Below the pieces are notes generated by a model, which did not search any database, was not told where the DNA came from, and was given only the letters and a program-made list of their open reading frames with translations. This document shows positions 17,521 through 26,345 of a stretch of DNA of 64,000 nucleotides, in pieces. The stretch comes from CAZCDS01 sp964497585 (GTDB taxonomy: Bacteria; Desulfobacterota; Desulfomonilia; Desulfomonilales; Desulfomonilaceae). Positions within the stretch are counted from its first letter, which is position 1, and each line of letters starts with the position of its first letter. Made by a program: the position numbers and the translations under genes. Where the stretch lies: positions 61,564 to 125,563 of the forward strand of contig CAZCDS010000012.1 in NCBI GenBank assembly GCA_964497585.1. The letters run 5' to 3'.

Positions 17521-19569
17521 TTACCAGGTCCCTACAGGGCCCGTTGGACTCGTTCCGAGGTCTCCATTCATGATTTTTCGGAGAGCCTCAAAGGCTCGCT
17601 CTGCTGAACGCCCGTCATCCAGATGCGTACCGTAGGACCGCAAGAATGAACGATCGGGTCTCTCAAGCTCCGTGAACTCGTCCCGACTCAAGAAGAGCCT
17701 CAACTGCCGAAAAAACTCCTCGGGTGTCTCGGCCAGGCCGGCGCGCTTACAGAGTAATTCCCTCGCTTCAGGACGCAATGTGACAAAGCGAGCGTCCGAA
17801 AGTACCAGCATCGGTTTGCTGGTCAACAGGGCCTCCAGCAATCCGGTTGAAGGCAGGTCCACGATTATTGCATCACTGGCTTGGGCAAGTTCCGGCACGG
17901 AGATGTCTGTGACGACCAAACAGTTTGGGAGTTCCCTCGCGAGGGCCGCCACAGGATCCATCGGACGCTCTGGGAAAGGCTTGTACACGAACCTGTGGCG
18001 GCTGAACTCACCGAAGACTTTGATCACCTTCGTGAGCAGTTCGAAGTAAGGGACACCGAAGTAGGCTTCTCGCGCCATGTACCAGTCGGGCTGGTAGCTC
18101 GTGGGCAGATAGAAAATCAGCCGTTGCGAGGGCTTGATCCCCAGTTGTCGCCGAACTTTGTTTTGTTTGGTCGCTGCTCGTTGCAGAGCATCTAAACGCG
18201 GGGACCCCACGGCCAAGACCTCGGCGCGCTTCTCCTGCCAGCGATTTTGCCGCTCTCTGTGGTAGCTCAGGGTACCGTTGCCGTAAACGAAACGATAGTC
18301 CGCATGGCGCAGATCAGTCATGTCCAGGATCGTGTACTCACAGTTCCCTATGAAACCGCCGTGCTGGAATGTTACCGTCGGTATACCCAAAGAACGTGCA
18401 GCCTGCAAAGCACCCAAATCCTCAGGTCTTGAGGAGATGGCCATGAACAGGACGTCTGGACGACGAGCCTGAAAGGACTCACGGGCCTGTATCAACGTCT
18501 CCCACATGGCCGGAACGATCCTTTGCCACCAATGATACAGTCGAGTTTCGGCCGCGGGGAAAAGATCGATGCCGAGCCAGCGGAAAGGCTCAGTGAAGAA
18601 GGGCTGACACTTGAGCTCAAGCCAGACATTTGTGAGCCTCCCTCGCAGATCTTCGGCCAGGCTTCCCTGAGCCGGTAGGGACGCGATTACCTCGGCAAGC
18701 GGCCTGACACTCAAGCCTTTTTTTTGGGCGAGGTCCATCACCGGATCGACATCGTACGGGCCTTGGCAGACAATTTCAGGAGATCCCTTCGAGGGGGGCT
18801 TCGTCAGAAACCAGTTTCTTAGGCCTTGCTTCCTGATCTCCTGAAGGTGCCGAGTCATCGCCGCAGGCAGTGTTCTTTTAAGAACACCCATGGCAAAACC
18901 ACCGAAGCTGGCACGCCTCCGCACCGCTGGATAGTCGTCTCTCCCGGATCCTTTCTCGCAGGCTGGCAGCACCGTCAGCTCTACTCCGTACTCTTGAGCG
19001 CATGACGGCAAGATCAGCTTGTACACGGACTCCTTGAAGAAGAGCGTATCGTCAAGGCCCCCCGGGGTATCAGCGTTGTAGGAGATCACGTACGGGTCTC
19101 TGCAGGAAGAAAAGAGGTGTGCCAGCCCGAAGGAGGCGCGAAACAGCATATCGATGACAACCTTCAGAAAGTAGAAATAATTGCCTGCAGGACGAAAGCC
19201 TAACTCCTCAAATTCCGGAACGCGATCCCGGCCGAAGGAATCGATCGCATCCGACCAGCGGCTCTGGAGGGATAACATCGGCTCGTCACCCACCGAGAAG
19301 GCGGTAATATCGAAAAAGTCTTCGATCTTGTAAAACGGGATCTCCAGCATACGGCACTCATAAGCTGCTTGCGGCGTAAGGGCCACCAGCGCATCCGCTT
19401 GCAGGTCGGAAGTCGAGGCAGCGTGAAGCACTTCTTCTTGCGACTCGCAGAGCACGACAACGGGTCGTTCCGGGAGAGGCGGCGCTGCCCAATCATTGAA
19501 GGGCCGTTCCAGTCGGTCATGGATAAGGCAATCCGGATGAACTTCCCATGATGGTACGATTAAGGACAA
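17521..19569 (-). CDS. Large surface-carbohydrate biosynthesis protein, probable GT-B glycosyltransferase
   Basis: 682 residues. The C-terminal ~330 residues carry GT-B-like elements: GIPTVTFQHGGFIGN, EVLAVGSPRLDALQRA, RLIFYLPTSYQPDW, HRFVYKPFPERP and ASDAIIVDLPSTGLLEALLTSKPMLV. These resemble CDP-glycerol glycerophosphotransferase or capsule-type transferases. The N-terminal half is probably a second, unassigned domain. It is the first gene after the SDR pair in transcription order and ends at the relic-bearing gap. Confidence 0.7.
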   Translation of the reverse strand: MSLIVPSWEVHPDCLIHDRLERPFNDWAAPPLPERPVVVLCESQEEVLHAASTSDLQADALVALTPQAAYECRMLEIPFYKIEDFFDITAFSVGDEPMLSLQSRWSDAIDSFGRDRVPEFEELGFRPAGNYFYFLKVVIDMLFRASFGLAHLFSSCRDPYVISYNADTPGGLDDTLFFKESVYKLILPSCAQEYGVELTVLPACEKGSGRDDYPAVRRRASFGGFAMGVLKRTLPAAMTRHLQEIRKQGLRNWFLTKPPSKGSPEIVCQGPYDVDPVMDLAQKKGLSVRPLAEVIASLPAQGSLAEDLRGRLTNVWLELKCQPFFTEPFRWLGIDLFPAAETRLYHWWQRIVPAMWETLIQARESFQARRPDVLFMAISSRPEDLGALQAARSLGIPTVTFQHGGFIGNCEYTILDMTDLRHADYRFVYGNGTLSYHRERQNRWQEKRAEVLAVGSPRLDALQRAATKQNKVRRQLGIKPSQRLIFYLPTSYQPDWYMAREAYFGVPYFELLTKVIKVFGEFSRHRFVYKPFPERPMDPVAALARELPNCLVVTDISVPELAQASDAIIVDLPSTGLLEALLTSKPMLVLSDARFVTLRPEARELLCKRAGLAETPEEFFRQLRLFLSRDEFTELERPDRSFLRSYGTHLDDGRSAERAFEALRKIMNGDLGTSPTGPVGTW

Positions 19570-19603
19570 ACCATGCCTCGCACCGTTTCAGCCAGCTTGC
19601 GGG

Positions 19604-20437
19604 TCACCAGCACGTGCGACCCCCGTCCACAACCAGATTGGCACCCGTCATATATGAGGAGGCATCCGAGACGAGGAAAACAATGGCAGCCTTGTATTCG
19701 TCCTTGTCCGCCATTCGCCCGAGAGGGATAAGGTTCGTGAGACGAGTGACGAACGCGGGGTCCTGACCGTCATGGACGCCACCCGGAGAGATCGAATTCA
19801 CCCTGACACCCTTATCGGCCCAATAGGTAGCAAGATAGCGAGTCAGGCCGAGCAATCCCGCTTTGATCACCGAATAGGTCACGGGCTTCACCGGCTGCTG
19901 ATCTTCCGCGGATCCCGCTTGCCGATAGATCCGCTGGTCCGGTCCGATGAGGGCCAGATCCGACGCGACGTTCAGGATCACGCCTTTCCCTCGCGACGCC
20001 ATCTCAGCCCCGATCGCCCTGCTGCACAGGAAAGCTCCGGTCAATCCCACATCCACGTCCGTTTGCCATATTTCCAAGGGAAAGTTTTCCAACCGCGACC
20101 ATTGGGAATCCCCCAGCCCCGTTTCAACCTTGGGATTGTTGGCAGCGTTGTTGATCAGGATCTCTACGGGACCGACCTGCTCCACCGTTCTGCGCAATGT
20201 CTCTGAAATCGTTTCGGGCCGTGTCACATCACAGCCGATCCCTAGCGCGTTCGTCCGGTACGATCTCGAAATCTCGGCTGCTCGTGCTCGGGCCGCGTCT
20301 TCGTCCAGATCCCAGAGAACCGGAATCCCTCCCATCTCTGCGATGGCTTCCGCGTGCCTTGGACCCAACAGTCCCGCACCGCCCGTGATAACAGCGACCC
20401 TTTTCTTGAGATCAAATGCCTCTCTGACTGATTTCAT
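19604..20437 (-). CDS. ptmA: PtmA-like short-chain dehydrogenase/reductase
   Basis: 277 residues from ATG at 20437 (MKSVREAFDLKKRVAVITGG). Classical SDR features are the ITGGAGLLGPRHAEAI nucleotide-binding loop, INNAANNP (NNA motif), a Tyr-x3-Lys pair in VTYSVIKAG and a C-terminal SYMTGANLVVDGG. PtmA-type SDRs are found in nonulosonate and flagellin-glycosylation clusters; their reaction is poorly defined. It lies 43 bases beyond the second SDR, and the two may act in succession. Confidence 0.75.
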   Translation of the reverse strand: MKSVREAFDLKKRVAVITGGAGLLGPRHAEAIAEMGGIPVLWDLDEDAARARAAEISRSYRTNALGIGCDVTRPETISETLRRTVEQVGPVEILINNAANNPKVETGLGDSQWSRLENFPLEIWQTDVDVGLTGAFLCSRAIGAEMASRGKGVILNVASDLALIGPDQRIYRQAGSAEDQQPVKPVTYSVIKAGLLGLTRYLATYWADKGVRVNSISPGGVHDGQDPAFVTRLTNLIPLGRMADKDEYKAAIVFLVSDASSYMTGANLVVDGGRTCW

Positions 20438-20479
20438 ATGTATTCGAGACCTTGACGGGCCCGCAGGAAACACCGTGCG

Positions 20480-21256
20480 TCAGAGCGAACGGGTCTGGCC
20501 GCCGTCCACCACCAGACAGGAACCGGTTATGAACGAAGCCCTCTCAGAAGCAAGAAAGACAACGCAGTCCGCTATCTCTTCCGGTCGCGCGAACCGTTGA
20601 AGGGGGACTTGGGCCCGGACATACTCCTCAAAGAACTCACGACGCTCGGCCAGCTTGCGTTCCCAGGTCCCGCCTGGGAAGAGGACGTTTCCGGGAGCCA
20701 CCGCGTTGACGCGAACTCCCTGCGGCCCCACGAGCCGCGAATAACTCTTCATGGCGCTGAGTATAGCTGCTTTGGCCGTACTGTACGCCACCGGCGCGTC
20801 AATCGCCTCGAAGCCGGCAATGGACGAGATGAACGTTAGACTCCCCCTCGCTTGCGCGGTCAGATGAGGCAGGACAGCGGTGGCAAGCGCAAGACTCCCG
20901 GCCAGGTTGAGCTTGAAACTCGAGTGCAGGGTGTCCATGCTCAAATCCCATCCACCCGGCTCGGACCCGCTGCCCACGTTGGCGACCACTGCATCCAGGC
21001 AGCCGTAAGTGGACAGAGTCTGATCGACCGCGCGGCCTATTTCAGCGGGGTCGGTCATATCTCCCCGTATCGCAAGCACCCGGCCCTTGTCCGCGGCCGA
21101 CACCAGGGAGGCGGTCGCCTTGTCCAGGTCCACGGCACCTCGAGCGGTCACCGCGACCTTTGAACCTTCTTTAAGGAACGCCCGCGCCACGGCAAGTCCG
21201 ATGCCGCGACTCGACCCGGCAATGAAAGCTACTCTGTCTTCGAGTCCCAGGTCCAT
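20480..21256 (-). CDS. Second short-chain dehydrogenase/reductase (FabG-like)
   Basis: 258 residues from ATG at 21256 (MDLGLEDRVAFIAGSSRGIG), chosen over an upstream in-frame start because it lies next to the stop of the isomerase gene. Motifs are AGSSRGIGLAVAR for NAD(P), VANVGSG in place of the usual NNAG, Tyr-x3-Lys in VAYSTAKAA and FITGSCLVVDGG at the C-terminus. Substrate is unknown; context implies oxidation or reduction of a sugar or keto-acid intermediate made by the neighbouring NeuB-like/aminotransferase module. Confidence 0.78.
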   Translation of the reverse strand: MDLGLEDRVAFIAGSSRGIGLAVARAFLKEGSKVAVTARGAVDLDKATASLVSAADKGRVLAIRGDMTDPAEIGRAVDQTLSTYGCLDAVVANVGSGSEPGGWDLSMDTLHSSFKLNLAGSLALATAVLPHLTAQARGSLTFISSIAGFEAIDAPVAYSTAKAAILSAMKSYSRLVGPQGVRVNAVAPGNVLFPGGTWERKLAERREFFEEYVRAQVPLQRFARPEEIADCVVFLASERASFITGSCLVVDGGQTRSL

Positions 21257-21260
21257 TCCC

Positions 21261-22103
21261 TCAATTCTCCCGGCAGGCCTTTTCCATGTGGGCCCGGACG
21301 AAATCCCGGTTACGCTTTGCCAATTCAAGTTCGGCCAGACCCTCTTCGCGGGCTGCCTGCAGAATAAAGGGCCCGCGGTAACCGACTTGGGCGATCATTC
21401 GGAAACAGGTATCAAAGTCGGCGGCCCCGGTTCCCGGTGGTACGGTACCACCTCCGAAGAGTCGGTCCTTAACGTGTACACTGCCCAGCCGCGGCCCCAG
21501 CAACGTCAACTCCTCGACCGGATTGCGGCCCAAAGCCGCGCTGTTTCCGATGTCGTAATTGGCGCGAACCATGCTGTGTGAAGCACGCTCCAACAGGTCG
21601 ACGAGCACGGCAGGCTGAAGATCGGTCTCAAGGTGGATCTCGGTTCCCGCACGCTCGGCACAGGGGATGACGGACCTGATGACCGCGAGCAGCCCTTCCA
21701 GCTCTTCTGAAGAATGCAGAGACGATTCATCCACAAAGGGTAGGACGATATATCTCAGTCCGAGGAGGCCCGCTCGATCCAGGAGCCCGCAGAGATGTTC
21801 GACGACCTGATCCTGTGGTTTGCCGTCTCTTGCCACAAGTCTTTGGGTCATGTAGAAGTCAGCACAGATCGACCAAACCGCTACTCCCGAGCTCTCCATG
21901 AGGCTGCGTATTTGTCCAACGCCCTCGACCGTGTGAAAGGGATTGGCCGCTTCGGTTTCAGCCTCGTACACCCACTCGATACAATCGAGACCGGCTTCCC
22001 GCGCCTGAGGGAATTCATCGGTCCAGGTCTGCGCGGGAAAGGCCTGGATTCGCTCTCCGACCTGTGGAGACAAGCGGCCCTGCATTATTCCGATCGGGTT
22101 CAT
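21261..22103 (-). CDS. Sugar phosphate isomerase/epimerase-like TIM barrel (AP_endonuc_2 family)
   Basis: 280 residues from ATG at 22103 (MNPIGIMQGRLSP). Xylose-isomerase-like barrel features are present: DCIEWVYEAE, IHLETDLQPAVLVDLL, ANYDIGNSAALG and GSVHVKDRLFGGG, which provide the acidic/His metal ligands. The start overlaps the stop of the aminotransferase gene in an ATGA arrangement, so the two are coupled. Members of this family isomerise keto sugars or act as aldolase-like enzymes; the substrate is not evident. Confidence 0.8.
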   Translation of the reverse strand: MNPIGIMQGRLSPQVGERIQAFPAQTWTDEFPQAREAGLDCIEWVYEAETEAANPFHTVEGVGQIRSLMESSGVAVWSICADFYMTQRLVARDGKPQDQVVEHLCGLLDRAGLLGLRYIVLPFVDESSLHSSEELEGLLAVIRSVIPCAERAGTEIHLETDLQPAVLVDLLERASHSMVRANYDIGNSAALGRNPVEELTLLGPRLGSVHVKDRLFGGGTVPPGTGAADFDTCFRMIAQVGYRGPFILQAAREEGLAELELAKRNRDFVRAHMEKACREN

Positions 22104-23095
22104 CGCCCCTTCCCGAAAGCATAGGGGGAAGGCGAGTCCGATGCGGCCGCGGAGCGGCCCTTGTCCCATGCTTGTATCTGTCCGATGATATCAACACCGA
22201 CGTTCCGGCTCCATCGGTCCAGGAGCGACCGGGTGATCTCACCGGGCCGGCCGTCCCCGATCGGGACGTGGCCGAGGGATGTGACCGGAAGGATACAGAA
22301 GGGAGTCCCTGTGATGAAGGCTTCATCAGCGCTTACCACGTCGTACGGCTCGATGTTCTTCTCGACCGCAGCGAGGCCCAATTGAGGGGCCAGCTCATGA
22401 AGCACGTATGCGCGGCTTATCCCACGCAAAACATTGCGACCTTCAGGGGTGATTACGCCTCCGTCCTTTACGATGAAGAAGTTGTCGCCAGTCCCTTCGG
22501 TGACGAACCCGTCCGGATCGAGGAGGAGCGCCCAGTTATCGTCCCCTTCATACTTGGAGACCTCAATGTTGGCCATCAGGTAGAACAATCTGCTGCGGTT
22601 CTTGACTTTCGGGTCCAGCAAATCTGCGGGTATGGCTCTTTGCGACGGGATCACCATATTTATCCCGTGATCAAAGAGGCGGCCCATTCCCGCGACGGTC
22701 CATCGGAGAGGGAAGTCCGCAATGACGACGTTCGGTCCGCGCGGAATGTCCACGGCACCGTCATACAGGGAAAGGAGCCCCCGGGAAACGTCGATCATGA
22801 TTCTATGCTCATCGTCCGCGGCAAACGCGGGCTCGTTGACTTCGATGGTCTCAAGGACGGCCTTCTCCATCTCGTCGATCGTCATGGCCACGGGAATGTG
22901 AACGATCTTGATCGACGTGTAGAGCCGCTCCAGATGATCGCGGAGCTTGAACTGCACCTTGTTGAATGACCTGGTCATCTCGAAGACCATGTCTCCGAAC
23001 ATCAGGGCCGAATCGTAAATCGAGATACGAGCGTCTCGCTCCGGCACGAATTCGCCGTTAAAATAGACGACACGTCGGGGGGTATCACCCATCAT
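22100..23095 (-). CDS. Class IV PLP aminotransferase (IlvE/D-amino-acid transaminase family)
   Basis: About 331 residues. Fold-type IV motifs are VYFNGEFVPERDARISIYD near the start, the catalytic Lys in DPKVKNRSRLFYLMAN and EGTGDNFFIVKDG followed by RGISRAYVLHEL. The family handles branched-chain amino acids, D-amino acids or aminodeoxychorismate. Its position between a HAD phosphatase and an isomerase in a sugar locus is unusual and suggests transamination of a keto-acid or keto-sugar intermediate. In-frame starts exist at 23119, 23095 and 23092; only the last two follow a GAGGG. Confidence 0.8.
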   Translation of the reverse strand: MMGDTPRRVVYFNGEFVPERDARISIYDSALMFGDMVFEMTRSFNKVQFKLRDHLERLYTSIKIVHIPVAMTIDEMEKAVLETIEVNEPAFAADDEHRIMIDVSRGLLSLYDGAVDIPRGPNVVIADFPLRWTVAGMGRLFDHGINMVIPSQRAIPADLLDPKVKNRSRLFYLMANIEVSKYEGDDNWALLLDPDGFVTEGTGDNFFIVKDGGVITPEGRNVLRGISRAYVLHELAPQLGLAAVEKNIEPYDVVSADEAFITGTPFCILPVTSLGHVPIGDGRPGEITRSLLDRWSRNVGVDIIGQIQAWDKGRSAAASDSPSPYAFGKGR

Positions 23096-23099
23096 TCCC

Positions 23100-23441
23100 T
23101 CAGGAGGCTGCCGAGTCATCGTGCGATCCGGGACTCGCCCGGAAACCGTTACGCTTCCAATCCTCGGAGTTTATGGCCTTGTCGTCGATGTACACGTGCG
23201 CGGTGGGTTTGCCCATGAACAGCCGATGATAGTGAACGTTCCACTGTCTCATTTGCTGTTCCGTCTCTTCTCGCCAGTCGATTCCAGTGGTTGCGCCCCG
23301 CGCGGTATAGAGAAGGATTTCGTGGCCTTCGGAATAGAGCCTGTTTACTTGGGTAATGACAGCCTGGTCCGGCTCGGCGCTGAGATACTCCCCGTTAGTG
23401 TTTGTGCAGATTACTCCGTCGATGTCGAAGCAATAGATCAT
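23100..23441 (-). CDS. Small HAD-like phosphatase
   Basis: 113 residues. The DxD nucleophile motif is D6/D8 in CFDIDGVICT, followed by ILLYTARG (motif II) and VYIDDKAIN (motif IV). Similar short HAD proteins are common in capsule and nonulosonate loci, where they could remove the phosphate left after condensation of a sugar phosphate with PEP, as in Kdo or Kdn routes. It sits between the cytidylyltransferase and the aminotransferase genes. Confidence 0.75.
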   Translation of the reverse strand: MIYCFDIDGVICTNTNGEYLSAEPDQAVITQVNRLYSEGHEILLYTARGATTGIDWREETEQQMRQWNVHYHRLFMGKPTAHVYIDDKAINSEDWKRNGFRASPGSHDDSAAS

Positions 23442-23531
23442 AGAGCTTCCTCGTCAGATTGGGCGCGCGGGGGGCTACGATCCTCCGAAGACGTGGTCGA
23501 CTTGCTGCGATGCCCCGTTTTCGTGGGGAGC

Positions 23532-24275
23532 CTAAGACCGTCCCCCGTGACCGGAGTCATACCATCTGATGATGTCGGTGATATGGAATTTCGGATTGCC
23601 GGGGTAGAGATCCTCGTAAAGTCGGGCCATGAACCGATACTGTTCTATGGTGTTAACGTCGAGCACCAAATCGGGACGCCGGAACTCGACCGGGCACTCT
23701 ACGGTTCCTACACGGTAGCGGGCAGGATTAACGGCCTGCTGAGTATCATAATCGAAGAAGTTCAGATGAGGATGCTCTCTCTTCTGCGGGTCCCCGTCCC
23801 CGCGCCATACCTCTTCAAGCACGTTCACATGAAAGACCTCCGCGCCGATCCCGTCGGGATAACCGTTGCCGAAGACTTGGGCGAGGTTTGACGAGAATTC
23901 ACTCGCACCGGTGAGATGGTACGCAATGATGCGATCGATCTCAGAGGGCTCGGGCACGGGATTGTCTCCGGGGAGGCGAACGACGATGTCTGCCTCGTAT
24001 TCCCTTGCCGCTCGGTAGTACCGATCGACCAGATCGTGCTCCGAACCCCGAAACACGAGGACGGAGTAGTCGACTGCTAATTTCTCCAGGACGTCGTCCC
24101 GGGGGTTGTCCGGGATTGCCAGGACTATGCGACTCAGCTTGCGACACCGCTTGACTCGTTCGAGAATCCTGCCTATGAGCGGTGCGCCCGCCAAGTCCAT
24201 CATCGACTTTCCCGGCAGTCGGGTTGATCCCATCCGCGCCTGAATTATCAGAACAACTTCAGGCTCTTTCACCAT
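23532..24275 (-). CDS. SpsF-like cytidylyltransferase
   Basis: 247 residues. The CTP-binding motif is IIQARMGSTRLPGKSMMDLAG at the N-terminus, and DIVVRLPGDNPVPEP is the acidic loop expected around residue 95. The family (SpsF, NeuA-related) activates acidic sugars with CMP. It is the partner of the adjacent SAF-less NeuB-like synthase 9 bases upstream and, with the HAD gene, suggests a second CMP-activated keto sugar distinct from the LegF product. A truncated paralogue is present at 17177-17004. Confidence 0.8.
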   Translation of the reverse strand: MVKEPEVVLIIQARMGSTRLPGKSMMDLAGAPLIGRILERVKRCRKLSRIVLAIPDNPRDDVLEKLAVDYSVLVFRGSEHDLVDRYYRAAREYEADIVVRLPGDNPVPEPSEIDRIIAYHLTGASEFSSNLAQVFGNGYPDGIGAEVFHVNVLEEVWRGDGDPQKREHPHLNFFDYDTQQAVNPARYRVGTVECPVEFRRPDLVLDVNTIEQYRFMARLYEDLYPGNPKFHITDIIRWYDSGHGGRS

Positions 24276-24284
24276 GTGGGAGAC

Positions 24285-25214
24285 TCAAGTATTGTTCGGG
24301 TCCGGCAAATCGAAGAACGGCCCCCAGTAACGGAGCTTTTCTGCGATAGCCTGTTCCGTTTCAGTGACCTTTTTCTCCCCATCGCCGACGACCGCAGGGA
24401 TTGTGCGAATGTAGCTTACCGTGAGTTCCAGACCTCGCTTCTCAAGCGACGCGGACTGGTCGCTCCCGTACATCGCGCGGTCCAGTGTTATGTGCCGTTC
24501 CACGGACACGGCGCCCATGACGGCTGCTATCACACTCGGAATCATCGTCACTTCGTGGCCGCTATAACCGACGGGGTAGCCGTACCTGTTACGCAGCTCA
24601 TGAATGCACGACAAATTCAAGGCGTTCTCGGGGGCAGGATACTCGGAGATGCAGTGCAGGAGAACGAAGGGGCAGTCATGGCGCTTGAAGACCGAAACGG
24701 CTTCATCGATCTGTTCGTACGTGCTCATCCCCGTCGAAACGAATGTCGGCTTCCCCTCTTCAGCCACGGCCTCGAGCAGGTCCGCGTGGGTTATCATGGC
24801 CGACGCAATTTTGTTGTACTTCAGATCATACCTGCGGAGAAAATGCTGGCTCGGAACGTCCCAGGCGGAGGCGTACCAGTCGATACCGACCTTCCGACAA
24901 TAGGCGTCGATCTCATCGTATTCCGCTTCGCCGAACTCGAGCCCCTCTTTCTGTTCTCGCTGAGTGGTCCCCCAGGGACTCTCTCGGGGGGAGTCGAGCA
25001 TCCCCTTGGAATAGACGATGTCTATGGTTCTCTTCTGGAACTTGACCGCGTCGCAGCCGGCCCTTTTGGCCATATCAATGAGTTGCTTGGCGATCTTCAG
25101 GTCACCGTTGTGATTGATCCCTATCTCCGCGGTTATCAGTACATGTCGCGCGATAGGCCACGGATGCCTCCGAACCATCTCCGTGGCAAAGGCGAATGGA
25201 TCGCTCATGACCAA
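24285..25214 (-). CDS. NeuB-family synthase lacking the SAF domain
   Basis: 309 residues with NeuB TIM-barrel motifs: VLITAEIGINHNGDLKIAK, DAVKFQKRTIDIVY, ASAMITHADLLE, STGMSTYEQID and GYSGHE. The protein ends soon after the barrel (KLRYWGPFFDLP), so the C-terminal antifreeze-like domain of standard NeuB/LegI/PseI enzymes is absent. The family condenses PEP with an aldose or its phosphate. A different substrate from LegI is likely. It heads the module with the SpsF-like transferase and HAD phosphatase. Confidence 0.82.
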   Translation of the reverse strand: MVMSDPFAFATEMVRRHPWPIARHVLITAEIGINHNGDLKIAKQLIDMAKRAGCDAVKFQKRTIDIVYSKGMLDSPRESPWGTTQREQKEGLEFGEAEYDEIDAYCRKVGIDWYASAWDVPSQHFLRRYDLKYNKIASAMITHADLLEAVAEEGKPTFVSTGMSTYEQIDEAVSVFKRHDCPFVLLHCISEYPAPENALNLSCIHELRNRYGYPVGYSGHEVTMIPSVIAAVMGAVSVERHITLDRAMYGSDQSASLEKRGLELTVSYIRTIPAVVGDGEKKVTETEQAIAEKLRYWGPFFDLPDPNNT

Positions 25215-25234
25215 TACCTCCTATTTGGGACTGC

Positions 25235-26137
25235 TTAGCCTATTCCCTGTTCCAGATCAGTTTTCCCGGCAATAGCCAAAATGGTGTCCGAACACCCGGA
25301 CCTGATAAGGGAATCGGCATAGGCAGCGTTTACCGATGGACCCAAAACCGAATTGTACCGTCCCATTCCTCCTGGCTTACCTTTCAGCATCCACGTGATG
25401 TGGTTGCTCAGGTCGTACCGCTGTATTCCTACAATTTCACCCGAAAACCCGGCCTTTTCCAGTGCCAAGGCCAGCGTGCTTTTCGAGAAATAGGAGAGGT
25501 GGGCTTTCTGGTGGTAGAATCCCAGATATGCAGAGACGCGGTATACTGATACGAGTACATCGTCAATGTTAGGGACTTCGACAACGAGCTTGCCCTCCGG
25601 TAGCAAGAGTTGCGATAGTCGTTTGAGGAATTCAACAGGTTCGAGTATATGCTCCAGCACGTGAAAAGAGACGATCAGGTCGAAGTAGTAGCCCTCACCG
25701 GCCAATTCAGCCAAGTCCCGTGAAACTTTCATTCCGAGGTGTTCTTTTATCCACGTTCGAGATGCCTGATCAGGCTCCACCCCCTGAACGTACCCCACGT
25801 ACGGTTTGACCGAGTCGAGGAACGCCCCAGACCCGCTGCCTATTTCCAGGAGCCTGGCATCCGGCGTCAGCAACTTGAGGAGGCGGCTTACTCGCGTTCG
25901 AGCCTCGTTTAGGTCCGTCCTGTATCGCTCATCCACTGACGCGTCGGCATATTCTCTTCGATATGTCTCCGAGATGTAGTAACGCCTGAGTTCCTCCTCA
26001 GCGGGCAGAGGCCAGAGAAAAACGAAGCCGCAGGTCTCACAACGGTACACCTCTAGCTCCAGTGCATGGCGAACACCAACCTGGACTCGTGAGGCCTCTT
26101 GGGATCCGCAAAGCCTACATATCACATTGTCATTCAC
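25235..26137 (-). CDS. Class I SAM-dependent methyltransferase with N-terminal zinc ribbon
   Basis: 300 residues. C7/C10 and C33/C36 form a probable zinc ribbon (ICRLCGS, YRCETCGFVF). The SAM-binding motif is LLEIGSGSGAFLD, with FHVLEHILEPVEFL as the post-motif region. This layout is shared with sugar C-methyltransferases and related enzymes of O-antigen loci. It is 21 bases upstream of the NeuB-like gene and in line with it. The substrate is probably a sugar of the locus. Confidence 0.78.
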   Translation of the reverse strand: MNDNVICRLCGSQEASRVQVGVRHALELEVYRCETCGFVFLWPLPAEEELRRYYISETYRREYADASVDERYRTDLNEARTRVSRLLKLLTPDARLLEIGSGSGAFLDSVKPYVGYVQGVEPDQASRTWIKEHLGMKVSRDLAELAGEGYYFDLIVSFHVLEHILEPVEFLKRLSQLLLPEGKLVVEVPNIDDVLVSVYRVSAYLGFYHQKAHLSYFSKSTLALALEKAGFSGEIVGIQRYDLSNHITWMLKGKPGGMGRYNSVLGPSVNAAYADSLIRSGCSDTILAIAGKTDLEQGIG

Positions 26138-26345
26138 GGCGTTCAGTTATTCTCGGAGCCCCACGTCCTTGTCCTCATCTTCCCTATGCAACGCGTCACT
26201 CGTATCGTACGGGCTCGATCGCGCGCTTGGTCCACCCCTGCCTGCAGCCGTCGTCGGGAGTGACCATGCGCCGGGAGGAGCGACAGATACCGGTCAGAGC
26301 AGCAGCACCAACAACCTGCCGGACGTCGCTTTTCGCCACAGGCCC

